Shown here one piece after another: positions 8,025 to 16,947 of a stretch of 64,000 nt of DNA. Below the pieces are notes generated by a model. The model was not told the origin of the DNA and ran no database searches. It saw nothing but the letters and a program-made list of their open reading frames with translations. The translations under genes were made by a program, and so were the position numbers. Each line of letters starts with the position of its first letter. Within the stretch, counting starts at the first letter, position 1. Source of the DNA: Paenibacillus cremeus. GTDB lineage: Bacteria; Bacillota; Bacilli; Paenibacillales; NBRC-103111. Location of the stretch: NCBI RefSeq assembly GCF_007786445.1, contig NZ_VNJI01000006.1:62001-126000 (forward strand), written 5' to 3'.

Positions 8025-9290
8025 ATGCTTAGCGAAAAAACAATTCAAGTCATTAAATCCACGGTTCCGGTGCTTCAGGTCCACGGGACAGCGATCACGA
8101 AGCGGTTTTATCAGATGCTGTTTACGAATCATCCGGCGCTGCTCAACCTATTCAATCACGCGAATCAAAAACAAGGCAAGCAGCCGACGGCGCTGGCTAA
8201 TGCGGTCTATGCCGCAGCGCTGTATATCGACAAGCTGGAGACAATTATTCCGGTGGTAAAGCAAATTGCGCATAAGCACCGCAGTCTCGGGGTTAAGCCG
8301 GAGCAGTATCCGATCGTGGGTCAAACGCTGCTGGCGGCAATCAAGGATGTACTCGGGGACGCGGCGACGGACGAGATTTTGCAGGCATGGGCGGAAGCCT
8401 ACGGCGTAATTGCGCAGGTGTTCATTGACGTGGAGGCCGAAATGTACCAGCAATCGGAGCAGCAGTCGGGAGGATGGGCGGATTTCAGAGCGTTCCGCGT
8501 ACAGCGCAAGGTGGTGGAGAGCGACGTGATTACGTCATTTTACCTGGTTCCGCAGGATGGGGGAGCCTTGGCCGCGTTTGAGCCCGGTCAGTACGTCAGC
8601 GTGAAGCTGCAAATTCCGGGAGAGGCGCACACGCATATCCGCCAGTACAGCCTGTCTGACGCGCCTGGGAAGCCGTACTACCGCATTTCCGTGAAGCGGG
8701 AAGAAGCGATTCAGGTAAAAGGAAAGCCCGAGGGGAAAGTATCGATGTATTTGCACACGCAGGTGAAGGAAGGCGATGTGCTGTGGCTGTCCGCTCCAGC
8801 TGGTGACTTTACGCTCGACCAGAAGGATACCCGTCCGGCGGTCTTTATTAGCGGGGGGGTAGGGCTAACGCCGCTGGTGAGCATGATGACAACGCTGGCT
8901 GCCTCAGCCCCGGATCGCCCAATCACCTTTATTCATGCGGCTCAGAATGGCAGCGTGCATGCCTTGAGACAAGAGATCGAGGAGCTGGCCGGCCGTTCGC
9001 CGCAAATCAAGGTGTACTGGTGCTATGAGAAGCCGACCACCATGGAGCGGGAGAACATCGTCTATGACAAAGAGGGGTACATCGATTTGCCATGGCTGCA
9101 GCGCGTACTTTCTTCGCCCGAGGCGGTCTTCTACTTCTGCGGACCGGTGCCGTTCATGCGGACCATCAATCGCCTCTTGAAGGAGCTGGGAGTGGCCGAT
9201 GCGGACCGGCGCTATGAGTTTTTCGGACCGTCGGGGGATCTGGAGGCGCCGGACGAGGCCGCGGCCTCGGAAGCCGCTGTACAGCGCTAA
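8025..9290 (+). CDS. hmp: flavohemoglobin, nitric oxide dioxygenase
   Basis: 421 residues. Globin domain 1-140 keeps distal Tyr29 (RFYQ), Lys84, proximal His85 (AHKHRSL) and Tyr95. The FAD domain shows RQYSLSDAPG near residue 205, and the NAD domain SGGVGLTPLVSMM near 276 and FYFCGPVPFM near 370. It oxidises NO to nitrate using O2 and NAD(P)H. The C-terminus has an extra alanine/glutamate-rich tail. A class II Crp/Fnr site precedes the gene, and a Crp/Fnr-family gene lies convergently only 12 bp downstream. Confidence 0.96.
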   Translation: MLSEKTIQVIKSTVPVLQVHGTAITKRFYQMLFTNHPALLNLFNHANQKQGKQPTALANAVYAAALYIDKLETIIPVVKQIAHKHRSLGVKPEQYPIVGQTLLAAIKDVLGDAATDEILQAWAEAYGVIAQVFIDVEAEMYQQSEQQSGGWADFRAFRVQRKVVESDVITSFYLVPQDGGALAAFEPGQYVSVKLQIPGEAHTHIRQYSLSDAPGKPYYRISVKREEAIQVKGKPEGKVSMYLHTQVKEGDVLWLSAPAGDFTLDQKDTRPAVFISGGVGLTPLVSMMTTLAASAPDRPITFIHAAQNGSVHALRQEIEELAGRSPQIKVYWCYEKPTTMERENIVYDKEGYIDLPWLQRVLSSPEAVFYFCGPVPFMRTINRLLKELGVADADRRYEFFGPSGDLEAPDEAAASEAAVQR

Positions 9291-9302
9291 CAGAGCTGGC
9301 GG

Positions 9303-9833
9303 CTAGCGCTTTGGGGCTTGGGCGTCGCCCGCTTGCGAGCGCAGCAGCCGGTTAATCGTCTCACGGCGAAGGCCGATGAATTGACCGATCTCATCTTGCG
9401 TCAGCATGTCCGTGAGCGGAATCGCCGGGATGTAGGTCTGGAACCAGGCTTGAAGCTTCAGAAGCCTCTCGGTGGGGGATACCTCACTCAGCTGGTCGAT
9501 CCTTCGCTGCATCATCCGCAGCTTATCCTGCAGCTGCAGGGCAATCGAGCGGTATCGCTCGGGGCTTTGCTCGAGCTCCTGGTACCACTGCGCGGCGGGC
9601 AGCAGCTCGATCTCGCAGGTCGTCAGCGCCAAGGCGGTGCCGTAGTAGGGGGCGGGGCTGAGCAGTGAATGATGCGGAATCGTTTCACCCGGCACGATGA
9701 CATTGACCAGAAGCTGTGCGCCGTCTGGGTGCACCCGGACAATTTTGAGCAGTCCGCTTCGCAAATGAAAGAGCGGTCCGGATTCGCCTTGCCGAAACAG
9801 CGTTTCACCTTTGTGCAGAATCATGAGACTCAT
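9303..9833 (-). CDS. Crp/Fnr family transcriptional regulator
   Basis: 176 residues from ATG 9833, where GGAGGTGG stands 8 nt upstream (ATG 9851 adds six residues). A cyclic-nucleotide-binding-like beta barrel (residues 1-100: GETLFRQGESGPLFHLRSGLLKI) is joined by a dimer helix to an HTH (LTQDEIGQFIGLRRETINRLL). Only one cysteine is visible, so it lacks the iron-sulfur cysteines of Fnr proteins; the effector is unknown. It sits tail to tail with hmp, whose promoter holds a perfect site for this family. Confidence 0.88.
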   Translation of the reverse strand: MSLMILHKGETLFRQGESGPLFHLRSGLLKIVRVHPDGAQLLVNVIVPGETIPHHSLLSPAPYYGTALALTTCEIELLPAAQWYQELEQSPERYRSIALQLQDKLRMMQRRIDQLSEVSPTERLLKLQAWFQTYIPAIPLTDMLTQDEIGQFIGLRRETINRLLRSQAGDAQAPKR

Positions 9834-9872
9834 GAGAGTGACCACCTCCATCTGGAACCTGGAATATGGAAG

Positions 9873-9910
9873 AAAAGCGAGGACCGACCGTGTCGGCTTT
9901 CGCTTTTTTT
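9873..9910 (+). terminator. hairpin upstream of the Crp/Fnr gene, terminator-like on the + strand
   Basis: AAAAGCGA (9873-9880) pairs with TCGCTTTT (9900-9907), with inner CCGAC/GTCGG and a T run on the + strand. No terminator exists between hmp and the convergent regulator, so this may end read-through hmp transcripts. A TATACT box on the - strand at 9916-9911 could place the same hairpin in the 5' leader of the regulator. Confidence 0.55.
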
Positions 9911-10008
9911 AGTATACCACTCTCTAGTCAGCATGCGAGGGGTTCGTAGCGGCTTGTACCTGAACACAAAGGATCCCACCCGCAGTCTGTAGTCTCCTTA
10001 GCGGGCAG

Positions 10009-10542
10009 CTAGCTGGGTTTGGGCTTGATCACGCGATTTTTGGCCAGCTTCCGCAGGGAAAGCTCGTGGAGGTGCCTCGCAGCAAAATGGTAGACGAGAA
10101 GCAGCATCATGGCCGCGGCGGGATACACAGGGATGGAGTAAGGCAGCTTCCAACCCGTGTAGGTCAGGACATGGTTGATGACGCACAGCCACTCGAAGAA
10201 GAGCGAGAACGCTGTCCAGCACAGGATGTACCAGACCGTTTTAAGGCGATAGAGCTTCCACTTGTCATAAATAAATAAGAACAGGATCGACGATGCAGGA
10301 TACATGAAAAAATGAAAGAGCGCACCAGAAGCCTCATACGACGTGTTATCGCCGAAATAGTACAGATGAAAGGGCGTAGCGATTAAAAAATAATCGATAG
10401 TCGCCACTAAAGCGAGATTATAGGTGAAAATGACGATCAGCAGCACCGTGGAAAAGTATGATCGAATTGGCCAAAAGATCAAGATAGCTCCGATCGAGGA
10501 GAGAATCGAAAACCACTCGTTCCAATCAAAGGTGACATTCAC
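10009..10542 (-). CDS. CBO0543 family membrane protein (second of tandem pair)
   Basis: 177 residues, five to six membrane spans, with FFMYPASSILFLFIYDKWK, a WTAFSLFFEWLCV span and YSIPVYP, matching CBO0543-family order. The GTG start overlaps the upstream stop (GTGA) and has AAGGAGG 9 nt upstream. Basic C-terminal tail. Function unknown; co-transcribed with the paralogue upstream. Confidence 0.7.
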   Translation of the reverse strand: MNVTFDWNEWFSILSSIGAILIFWPIRSYFSTVLLIVIFTYNLALVATIDYFLIATPFHLYYFGDNTSYEASGALFHFFMYPASSILFLFIYDKWKLYRLKTVWYILCWTAFSLFFEWLCVINHVLTYTGWKLPYSIPVYPAAAMMLLLVYHFAARHLHELSLRKLAKNRVIKPKPS

Positions 10543-11012
10543 CAGTCCGTCCCTCCTTTATAGAGCAGAAGCCGAAAGCCCTTCATACAGGCAGCCAGCG
10601 CGACCAAGGCCGAGAGCCAGAAGGCGAAGGACCACCAGAGCTGCCAGTGCTGATGAATCAGAACGCCGAGATAGTGGGACAACCATTCCATTCCTACCAG
10701 CAGCGTGACGGAGACGGCGAGCAGGAGCAGCTTTTTCAAGAGAGCAGTCAGGGCTAGGAGGAGGTCCAGGAACATGACCATTAGCAAGGGAAGCAGCACC
10801 ACACGGTTCAAAAAATGAGTAAACGCGTAGCTCCACTCATCCGGTATCCACAGCGTCTTGAAATTCATATAGCATAGCGCTGAGAAGTTCTGATACAGGT
10901 ACGTACTGACCGACCAATACACGAGGATTTCGAGCGCATGGAGCCGTTTGTGATATTTGGCAAAAAGGATGACTGCGATCGCATTTACCACAAGATAGAA
11001 CGTTCCCACCAT
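10539..11012 (-). CDS. CBO0543-like membrane protein (first of tandem pair)
   Basis: 157 residues from ATG 11012, supported by TGAGGAG 10 nt upstream; ATG 11030 has no ribosome site. About five membrane spans including LLPLLMVMFLDLLLALTALL and a WSFAFWLSALVALAACM span. More divergent than its partner but of the same size and layout, so the family call is tentative. Four-base overlap with the next gene. Confidence 0.6.
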   Translation of the reverse strand: MVGTFYLVVNAIAVILFAKYHKRLHALEILVYWSVSTYLYQNFSALCYMNFKTLWIPDEWSYAFTHFLNRVVLLPLLMVMFLDLLLALTALLKKLLLLAVSVTLLVGMEWLSHYLGVLIHQHWQLWWSFAFWLSALVALAACMKGFRLLLYKGGTDW

Positions 11013-11084
11013 ATCGAATAAACTCCTCATTGTGTGCTTGAACCTTCTTATCGTGTCCCAAGAAAAGGAATTTATAAGGTCGCA

Positions 11085-11127
11085 AACAAAAACAAGAGCG
11101 GAGTCTCCTTGAGAGACCCGCCCTTGT
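11085..11127 (-). terminator. terminator after the sugar-binding protein gene
   Basis: Read on the - strand: AAGGGCGGGTCTC, loop TCAAG, GAGACTCCGCTCTT, then GTTTTTGTTT. Stem of about 14 bp with G-U pairs. Confidence 0.85.
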
Positions 11128-11145
11128 TCCTTAGCGAAGCGCAGA

Positions 11146-12474
11146 TTACTTCTGCTCTACTTCTTTCGCCAGCTTCATGACTTCATCCCAGCCTTGCTGA
11201 GGCGTCATCTTATCAAACATGATTTGCTGTGTGATATTGTCGTACTCTTTGTTTGTTGCAAACTTCGCCCAGCCGCCCTTCATACCTGGACCTGGATCGA
11301 ACGCTTTGCCGCCGCCCTTCGCAGTATCTGCGATCAGCTGGTTGCCCGCTTTGTCGATTGGGCTGAACTTCGGCGTCAGGTAATCTACGATGGTTTTGGA
11401 AACCGGCGTCCCGCGACTCGTACCGAGGATGTCCGCTGCTTCTTTGTCATTGATGAACCAGTCGATGAACTTCTTCGCTTCGGCTTGGTTCTTGCTGTCG
11501 GGGCTCACGCTCCAATACATGGATGCTTTCAGCCAGCCGCCGGCTTCCACGCCTTTAGGCAATGGCATGAGAGCAAAGCTGCCTGGCTTCAGCGAGTCGA
11601 ATCCGCCGAATTCTGCGGAATGGGACAGCTTCATCAAGACTTTCTCTTGGCCGAGCAGATCCAGCTTAGCATCGAAGCTTTTATCCGACATTGTAACGTC
11701 CGGAGGCGCAACGAATCCGCCTTTGCGCAGCTCCTGCATCGTCGTCATGAACGAGATGAATGTATCTTTATCGTAGTTGAATTTGCCCTCTGCCGTACGC
11801 GGATAGCCTTTACCGCGGCTCAGCTGGATGGAGTTCAGGATCGTGTAATTAGAGGTGAAATCTGGGATCAAATACTGATCCTTGGCGAGCTTAGGTTTGA
11901 TGTCCTTCGCCAGCTGGAACAGCTCATCCCAAGTTTGCGGAGGCTTCACGCCCAGCTTGTCAAATACGGTTTTATTATAAACCATACCGAGTGCATTGTT
12001 GCCGAGCGGTACAGCGTAAACTTTGCCTTTGTAAGTTCCTGTATCCAAGAGTGCTTTATCCACGTCTTTGGTATTGACCGAGGACAGATCCACCAAACGG
12101 TTGGAGCTGGACCAGTCGTTAAACCAAGCGGCGTCCATTTGGAAAATATCCGGCGTATTTCGAGCGGCTGCTTGTGTCGACAGCTTGTCGATGTATCCGT
12201 CAAAGGCTTGATATTCAGGCTCGAACGTGACGTTCGGGTTCTTCTTGGTATACGCCTCAAGTGCCTTCAGGGTAGCGTCATGGCGAGGCTGGGATCCCCA
12301 CCACAGAATGCGGAGCTTTACAGGCGCTTTGCTATCGGTGGTTGTGGCGGCAGCGCCAGTTCCAGTGCTAGTGCCTCCTTTGGCCTCTTCCTTCACGCCT
12401 GCGCTGCAAGCGGTTGCAGATAGTGCTAAGACAATGGATGACATGACTAGAGCGGTTCTATTCCAACGTTTCAT
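11146..12474 (-). CDS. sugar ABC transporter substrate-binding lipoprotein
   Basis: 442 residues. Signal peptide with lipobox-like ALSATAC (Cys23), then a Gly/Ser/Thr linker and a family 1 extracellular solute-binding fold: LRILWWGSQPRHDATLKAL, DIFQMDAAWFNDWSS, GVKPPQTWDELFQLAKDI, KKFIDWFINDKEAADILG. It captures an oligosaccharide for the two permeases at 16108-17909. It is the last gene of the cluster but has its own promoter region with the motif shared with the permease operon. SD AAAGGGG precedes ATG 12474. Confidence 0.92.
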   Translation of the reverse strand: MKRWNRTALVMSSIVLALSATACSAGVKEEAKGGTSTGTGAAATTTDSKAPVKLRILWWGSQPRHDATLKALEAYTKKNPNVTFEPEYQAFDGYIDKLSTQAAARNTPDIFQMDAAWFNDWSSSNRLVDLSSVNTKDVDKALLDTGTYKGKVYAVPLGNNALGMVYNKTVFDKLGVKPPQTWDELFQLAKDIKPKLAKDQYLIPDFTSNYTILNSIQLSRGKGYPRTAEGKFNYDKDTFISFMTTMQELRKGGFVAPPDVTMSDKSFDAKLDLLGQEKVLMKLSHSAEFGGFDSLKPGSFALMPLPKGVEAGGWLKASMYWSVSPDSKNQAEAKKFIDWFINDKEAADILGTSRGTPVSKTIVDYLTPKFSPIDKAGNQLIADTAKGGGKAFDPGPGMKGGWAKFATNKEYDNITQQIMFDKMTPQQGWDEVMKLAKEVEQK

Positions 12475-12545
12475 ATCGATAAAATCCCCTTTCTCTTCAT
12501 CAAGGTTACAACCCTATCGTACAATTTTGGGGAGCCGCTGCCTAT

Positions 12546-12578
12546 GTGAGAGATGCACAATCTCTTTCACTATTTTAC
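12546..12578 (-). promoter_or_regulatory. probable regulator site upstream of the binding-protein gene
   Basis: On the + strand GTGAG (12546) ... TCTTTCACTATTTTAC (12563-12578) forms an imperfect dyad. The same 16-mer occurs at 17998-18013 at an identical distance (89 nt) from the start codon of the permease operon. It lies where an activator would bind, upstream of a weak -10 (TACGAT on the - strand near 12518). Likely target of the adjacent AraC-type response regulator. Confidence 0.65.
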
Positions 12579-12594
12579 TAAGGTTATCAATTTC

Positions 12595-14208
12595 TCATCC
12601 TTTTACAAAATCCGTCGGATTTCGACCCGTGTGCTTCTTGAACAAGGTGGTAAAATACGGCACATTCTTGTACCCGACCCGTTCCGCAATCTCGTAAATC
12701 ATTAGCTTGCCCTCGAGAATCATGCTCTTGGCCCGTTCCATCCGCACTCGGGTAACATAATCGTTGAACGTCTCGCCGGTGGCGTTCCGGAAGATGTTGC
12801 TCAAATAATTACGCGAAATAAATACTTTATCCGCCAAATCGCTTAACCGGATGTCCTCGGAGTAATGCTCGTGGATGTAATGGATCAGAAAATCAACCGC
12901 TTGTTTGTGCTTCAGATTGTCGTTGCGCCCGTATTTGGAGCAAATCTCCTGGACCTTGCCGGATACCCATGCCTTCATCTGCTCCAGAGTAACCATGGAA
13001 CGGATGCCCCGCTGCACTTCCTCGGCAGGAAACGCCTCCCCCAGCACAATGCCGGAATCGTACAGCGTATAGGAAAAAATCGCCCACAGCTCGGAGGCCA
13101 TTTGCTGCAGCTCTGGAGCCGAGTGGGCCTGCTGCTCCGCCAGCTTCGTGCAGAATGCTCCGAGCGACACTTCCGCGGCAGCCGAATCCAGCTTGCGCAC
13201 CGCATCCGCCATTTCTTGATAGAAGCGGACCGGTCTGATTTCCAGCTGGCGATCCGCCGCGGCTTTAGGCTTGTATTTAAAGACGGGCACCGCGGCATTC
13301 GGAGCGCAGCGCTTCTCATGAAGCGCGGTAAACGCCTCCTCGGTCGAATCCGCCGTCTTGTTCAGGTCCTGCTTCCAGGTGCCGATACCGATCTGTACCC
13401 CGATGCGGAGGTACTCCGCCGTCACCTCAATGATCCGTCCTGCGAAGCGTTCCGCGGCCCGGTAAATCCGTTCCTCCGACAGCTGCGCATCCACCTGAAT
13501 CAGCACAGCCATATAGTGCCCGTACAGCTCCATGAAGCGGCCGCCTACGCCTTGCTCCGCCGCCAGCTCCTTCACAATGTTGCCCACGGCAAAGCGGAAC
13601 AGATTCCAGTCGCGCGGAGTCATTCCCTCCATCCGGTCGGTGCGCATGATTTCGAGCACCATGACGAGCTGTACGGTGCTGCTGGTTTGCTTTTCGCTGG
13701 GGTTCGGGAGCTGAGGAGCCTCCGCCGCCATATTGCCGGTCACGAGACCGCGAATCCGCTCCTGCTCAACGAAGGGCTCGTAGAGCAGCAGCTTGCGCTG
13801 CAGCTCTTCTTTTTCCATCGTCTGCATGTTCCGCTCCTCGAGCTCGGAGATCAGCCGCCCCAGCACCTCTTTCAACGTGTTGACCGTGATCGGCTTGGAC
13901 AAATAATCGTCTACGCCGAGCCGGAGTGCTTGCCGCGCATACTCGAAATCGGAATAGCCGCTTAAAATGACGATTTTACCTTGAAAATGCTCACGCCGCA
14001 GCCGGTCGACCATGTCGAGGCCGTTCATGACCGGCATATAAATGTCCGTGATGACGATGTCTGGATCCTGTTCCATGATGAGTCCGAAGCCAGCCTCGCC
14101 GTCCATCGCCTCGCCGACCGGCTCCAGGTCCATCTCTCCCCATGGGATGAGCCGCTTCATGCCCTGCAGTACATGCCGGTCGTCATCGACAATTGCAATC
14201 TTCCACAT
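12595..14208 (-). CDS. AraC-type response regulator (YesN-like)
   Basis: 537 residues. Receiver domain 1-120 with Asp8/Asp9, phospho-acceptor Asp55 (ITDIYMPVMNG) and Lys105 region (LSKPI). A long middle linker, then a double AraC HTH in the last 100 residues: IRLSDLADKVFISRNYLSNIFRN and YEIAERVGYKNVPYFTTLFKKHTG. Partner of the sensor kinase directly upstream (stop and start one base apart). Expected to activate the sugar transporter promoters carrying the shared motif. Confidence 0.93.
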   Translation of the reverse strand: MWKIAIVDDDRHVLQGMKRLIPWGEMDLEPVGEAMDGEAGFGLIMEQDPDIVITDIYMPVMNGLDMVDRLRREHFQGKIVILSGYSDFEYARQALRLGVDDYLSKPITVNTLKEVLGRLISELEERNMQTMEKEELQRKLLLYEPFVEQERIRGLVTGNMAAEAPQLPNPSEKQTSSTVQLVMVLEIMRTDRMEGMTPRDWNLFRFAVGNIVKELAAEQGVGGRFMELYGHYMAVLIQVDAQLSEERIYRAAERFAGRIIEVTAEYLRIGVQIGIGTWKQDLNKTADSTEEAFTALHEKRCAPNAAVPVFKYKPKAAADRQLEIRPVRFYQEMADAVRKLDSAAAEVSLGAFCTKLAEQQAHSAPELQQMASELWAIFSYTLYDSGIVLGEAFPAEEVQRGIRSMVTLEQMKAWVSGKVQEICSKYGRNDNLKHKQAVDFLIHYIHEHYSEDIRLSDLADKVFISRNYLSNIFRNATGETFNDYVTRVRMERAKSMILEGKLMIYEIAERVGYKNVPYFTTLFKKHTGRNPTDFVKG

Positions 14209-14209
14209 G

Positions 14210-15961
14210 CTAATCCCCTCCCAGCTCTTGTTTTTTCATTGGTATGTAGATTAGGGCCTCCGTACCGCCCTCAGGAATCTGTCGAAGCTCTACGCCATAG
14301 GGGGACCCGAAGTAGGCCTCGACGCGCTCGATGACATTACGGATGCCGTAGCCGCCGGTTTTGCGCTTTTTGCGTTTGTTCCAATCCTGCGGAATACCCA
14401 CCCCGTTATCGGCAATGCGGCACATAATCCCCTCATCGACCGATGTGATGGAGATCGTCACTTCACCGGTGAGCCGGCCGTGGAAGCCGTGGATGACGGC
14501 ATTTTCGACAAAGGGCTGCAGCGTCAGCTTCGGGATCAGCAGCTCGCCGAGCCCCTCGTCCATCTCGATCCGGTAGGTTAAGCCTTCGCCCCACTTCAGC
14601 TGCTGGATTTGTAAATAGCATTCCGTATGCTTCAGCTCGTCATACAGCGGAATGAAGCTCTCCCCGCCCGACAAGCCGATGCGGAACATCCGCCCCATTA
14701 GCTCCAGCACATGGCTGATCCGGTCCTGTCCGGCCTCGATCGCCATCCAGTTCAGCTGATCCAGCGTATTATACAGAAAATGCGGGTTGATCATCGCTTG
14801 CAGCGCCTTAATCTCGGCTTCCTTCTGCGCCTGATGCTGCCGCTCCAGCGATACATACAATTCTTCGATCCGTTCGATCATTTTGCGGTAGCCGCCGAAC
14901 AGACTGCCGAATTCGTTCCGGTACGTATCCGGAAAATCGTTCACCTGGCGCCCGACGGAGTACATGCCCATCAGCTGCACCAGCTGACGGATCGGCGCTG
15001 TGAAATTGCGCGAGAGCGACAAGGTGATGAAGAGCGTGACCAGCAGCGCCGCGATGCCGACGATCACAAGCGTCTTGGCCAGCTGGATACTGCCGCGGGT
15101 AATGTCGCGCCAAGGGGTCAGCTCCACGAGCACCCAGCCCTCTTGAAACGATTTGGACCACACCATGAGAATGTCCTTCTCGTCGTAAGCAGCCGATGGA
15201 CTGAGCCGGATGTGTCGATGCCCCAGCTCGCCCTGCAGGTCGTCCGTCAAGCTCTCCAGCTCCTCGGGATCCGGCACCTGCTTCGTGCTCAGCATCAGCC
15301 GACCGCCGCCGTCGATCAGCATACGGCTAGGGGATGCCTTATCCTCACTAAGCAGCGTCTGCAGCGTCTTTTGCTTGACGTTGATGACAAGATAGCCTAA
15401 ATCCGGGTTGGCGTTGGAGGAAATATGGCGGACAAAGCTGAGCACCTGCTGCGGTCCCTGTGAGGAGTTCGCAACGCGCTGGCCGAGCCAGAGAAAATCG
15501 GATTTTTGCGCGGAGGGGTACCAGCTTTGGCCCATCAAATAGTCCCTTGGCAGAAACTGAACGTCGGACAGCGGATCGACCTGAGTTGGCTCGTCCATAT
15601 AAACCTCCATCGAGAGGATAAACGGCGAGCTGTTGACGAGCGGGCTTAAGTAGTTCTGGCTCAGATCAATCCGCGCTCTGTTGCGGGTATAGTAATCGCC
15701 TTTTAGATCGAGATAGCTGAGAAACGCCGAGTTCTGCGACAAGGCCAGCGATGTCTGCTCCACTGCGCGCAATTGCAGCGCCAGCTGCTTGTTCAGCTCA
15801 CCGAGCATGCCCTGCTGGTAGAACGAGGTGCTGTCCGCTTGATCGCGGGCCGATATGTAATAGCTGACGCCGGAGATGACGGTCACCAGCAGCGCAATAA
15901 ATACCGCAAAGCTGATAAATAACACATAATCAATTCGATATCGGCGAAACGGGTTGAACAT
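14210..15961 (-). CDS. sensor histidine kinase (YesM-like)
   Basis: 583 residues from ATG 15961; the open frame upstream to 16222 covers a terminator hairpin and is not coding. TM1 about 11-33, a 260-residue extracytoplasmic sensor, TM2 about 296-317, HAMP, then the His_kinase domain with phospho-acceptor His394 in INPHFLYNTL and an ATPase domain (LQPFVENAVIHGF, DNGVGIP, GGYGIRNV). Signals to the YesN-like regulator. The sensor probably detects the sugar or the loaded binding protein. Weak SD-like AAGGCGG before the start, with AAGGAGG further upstream. Confidence 0.92.
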   Translation of the reverse strand: MFNPFRRYRIDYVLFISFAVFIALLVTVISGVSYYISARDQADSTSFYQQGMLGELNKQLALQLRAVEQTSLALSQNSAFLSYLDLKGDYYTRNRARIDLSQNYLSPLVNSSPFILSMEVYMDEPTQVDPLSDVQFLPRDYLMGQSWYPSAQKSDFLWLGQRVANSSQGPQQVLSFVRHISSNANPDLGYLVINVKQKTLQTLLSEDKASPSRMLIDGGGRLMLSTKQVPDPEELESLTDDLQGELGHRHIRLSPSAAYDEKDILMVWSKSFQEGWVLVELTPWRDITRGSIQLAKTLVIVGIAALLVTLFITLSLSRNFTAPIRQLVQLMGMYSVGRQVNDFPDTYRNEFGSLFGGYRKMIERIEELYVSLERQHQAQKEAEIKALQAMINPHFLYNTLDQLNWMAIEAGQDRISHVLELMGRMFRIGLSGGESFIPLYDELKHTECYLQIQQLKWGEGLTYRIEMDEGLGELLIPKLTLQPFVENAVIHGFHGRLTGEVTISITSVDEGIMCRIADNGVGIPQDWNKRKKRKTGGYGIRNVIERVEAYFGSPYGVELRQIPEGGTEALIYIPMKKQELGGD

Positions 15962-16030
15962 CCGCCTTATTCGCCTCCTTTTGCTGTAACTGATATCGGG
16001 GTTTCCTTGATAAGCAGTTCTCAACGATGT

Positions 16031-16099
16031 AAGAGCTTGTCCCGCCGGACAAGCTCTTCGGGTGACAGAAAAAGCTGCGGCAGAGCACGCAGCTTTTTT
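16031..16099 (-). terminator. two hairpins between permease and kinase genes
   Basis: AAGAGCTTGTCC/GGACAAGCTCTT (16031-16058) is a perfect 12-bp stem; AAAAAGCTGCG/CGCAGCTTTTTT (16069-16099) is a second stem with T runs on both strands. They probably make most permease transcripts stop before the kinase-regulator pair, lowering its expression relative to the transporter. Confidence 0.75.
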
Positions 16100-16107
16100 C
16101 TTCCATA

Positions 16108-16947
16108 TTACCCTTTCAGACCGGTTGTCGCAATGCCTTCGACGAAGTGCTTCTGTGCCAGAAAGAAGATCAGTACTGGCGGCGTGATGGACAAGAGCGA
16201 CATCGCAAGAAGCTGTCCCCAAGCAACGGCGGATTGCGTGTCGATAAACATGCGCAAGGCCAAAGGAATCGTATATTTGTCTACTGAGTTCAAGTAAATC
16301 AGCGGGGAGAAGTAGTCGTCCCAGCCCCAGATAAACGAGAAGATGGTGGCGGATACGAGCGCCGGCTTCGTCAGCGGCATAATGATGCGCCAGTAAATGC
16401 CGAACCAGCTGCAGCCGTCAATTTTGGCCGATTCATCCAGCTCCCGCGGAATGGACCGAATAAACTGCACGATCAGGAAGATGAAGAACGCTCCGCCCAT
16501 CGCGGCAGGCACCACCAGCGGCAGGTACGTGTTAACCCAGTTGAACGAATGGAACATCGAGTACTGCGGAATGAGTGTGACTTGGCTTGGAAGCATGATG
16601 GTCATCAGCAGAATCGAGAACCAGAAGTTTTTCAGCGGGAACGTCAGTCGAGCGAATCCGAACGCCACCAGGCTCGCCGCCACGACGTGTAGAATCGTAG
16701 CCGTCACGTTGACCTTAATGCTGTTGATATAGAAGTAAGTGAACGTATATTTAGGCAGCGCATTCCAGCCGTCGGGATAGTTCTCCCACATCCACTTGGA
16801 TGGGAAAAGCGTTGGCAGTCCGATTTCTTGCGTCGTCTTGAAGGAAGCCCCGAACCACCACACGACCGGATAAATCATCATGATGCTGACGGCGATCAGG
16901 AGGGCGTGCGTCAGCAGCTTGCCTTTGAAGTCGAGTTCTTTTTTCAT
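16108..16947 (-). CDS. carbohydrate ABC transporter permease (MalG-like)
   Basis: 279 residues from ATG 16947, which overlaps the upstream stop (ATGA). Six membrane spans and the EAA loop ELDESAKIDGCSWFGIYWRIIMPLTKP that docks the ATPase. CUT1 inner-membrane subunit. No ATPase gene is present in the cluster, as is usual where a shared MsmX-type ATPase serves several importers. Confidence 0.93.
   Translation of the reverse strand: MKKELDFKGKLLTHALLIAVSIMMIYPVVWWFGASFKTTQEIGLPTLFPSKWMWENYPDGWNALPKYTFTYFYINSIKVNVTATILHVVAASLVAFGFARLTFPLKNFWFSILLMTIMLPSQVTLIPQYSMFHSFNWVNTYLPLVVPAAMGGAFFIFLIVQFIRSIPRELDESAKIDGCSWFGIYWRIIMPLTKPALVSATIFSFIWGWDDYFSPLIYLNSVDKYTIPLALRMFIDTQSAVAWGQLLAMSLLSITPPVLIFFLAQKHFVEGIATTGLKG

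Noticed and set aside
11194-12423. Long + strand frame opposite the sugar-binding protein gene
   Set aside because: Composition is that of an antisense shadow; the minus-strand lipoprotein is unmistakable.
15962-16222. N-terminal extension of the sensor kinase up to 16222
   Set aside because: It runs through two hairpins and the end of the permease gene, and the kinase begins typically at MFNPFRRYR (15961).
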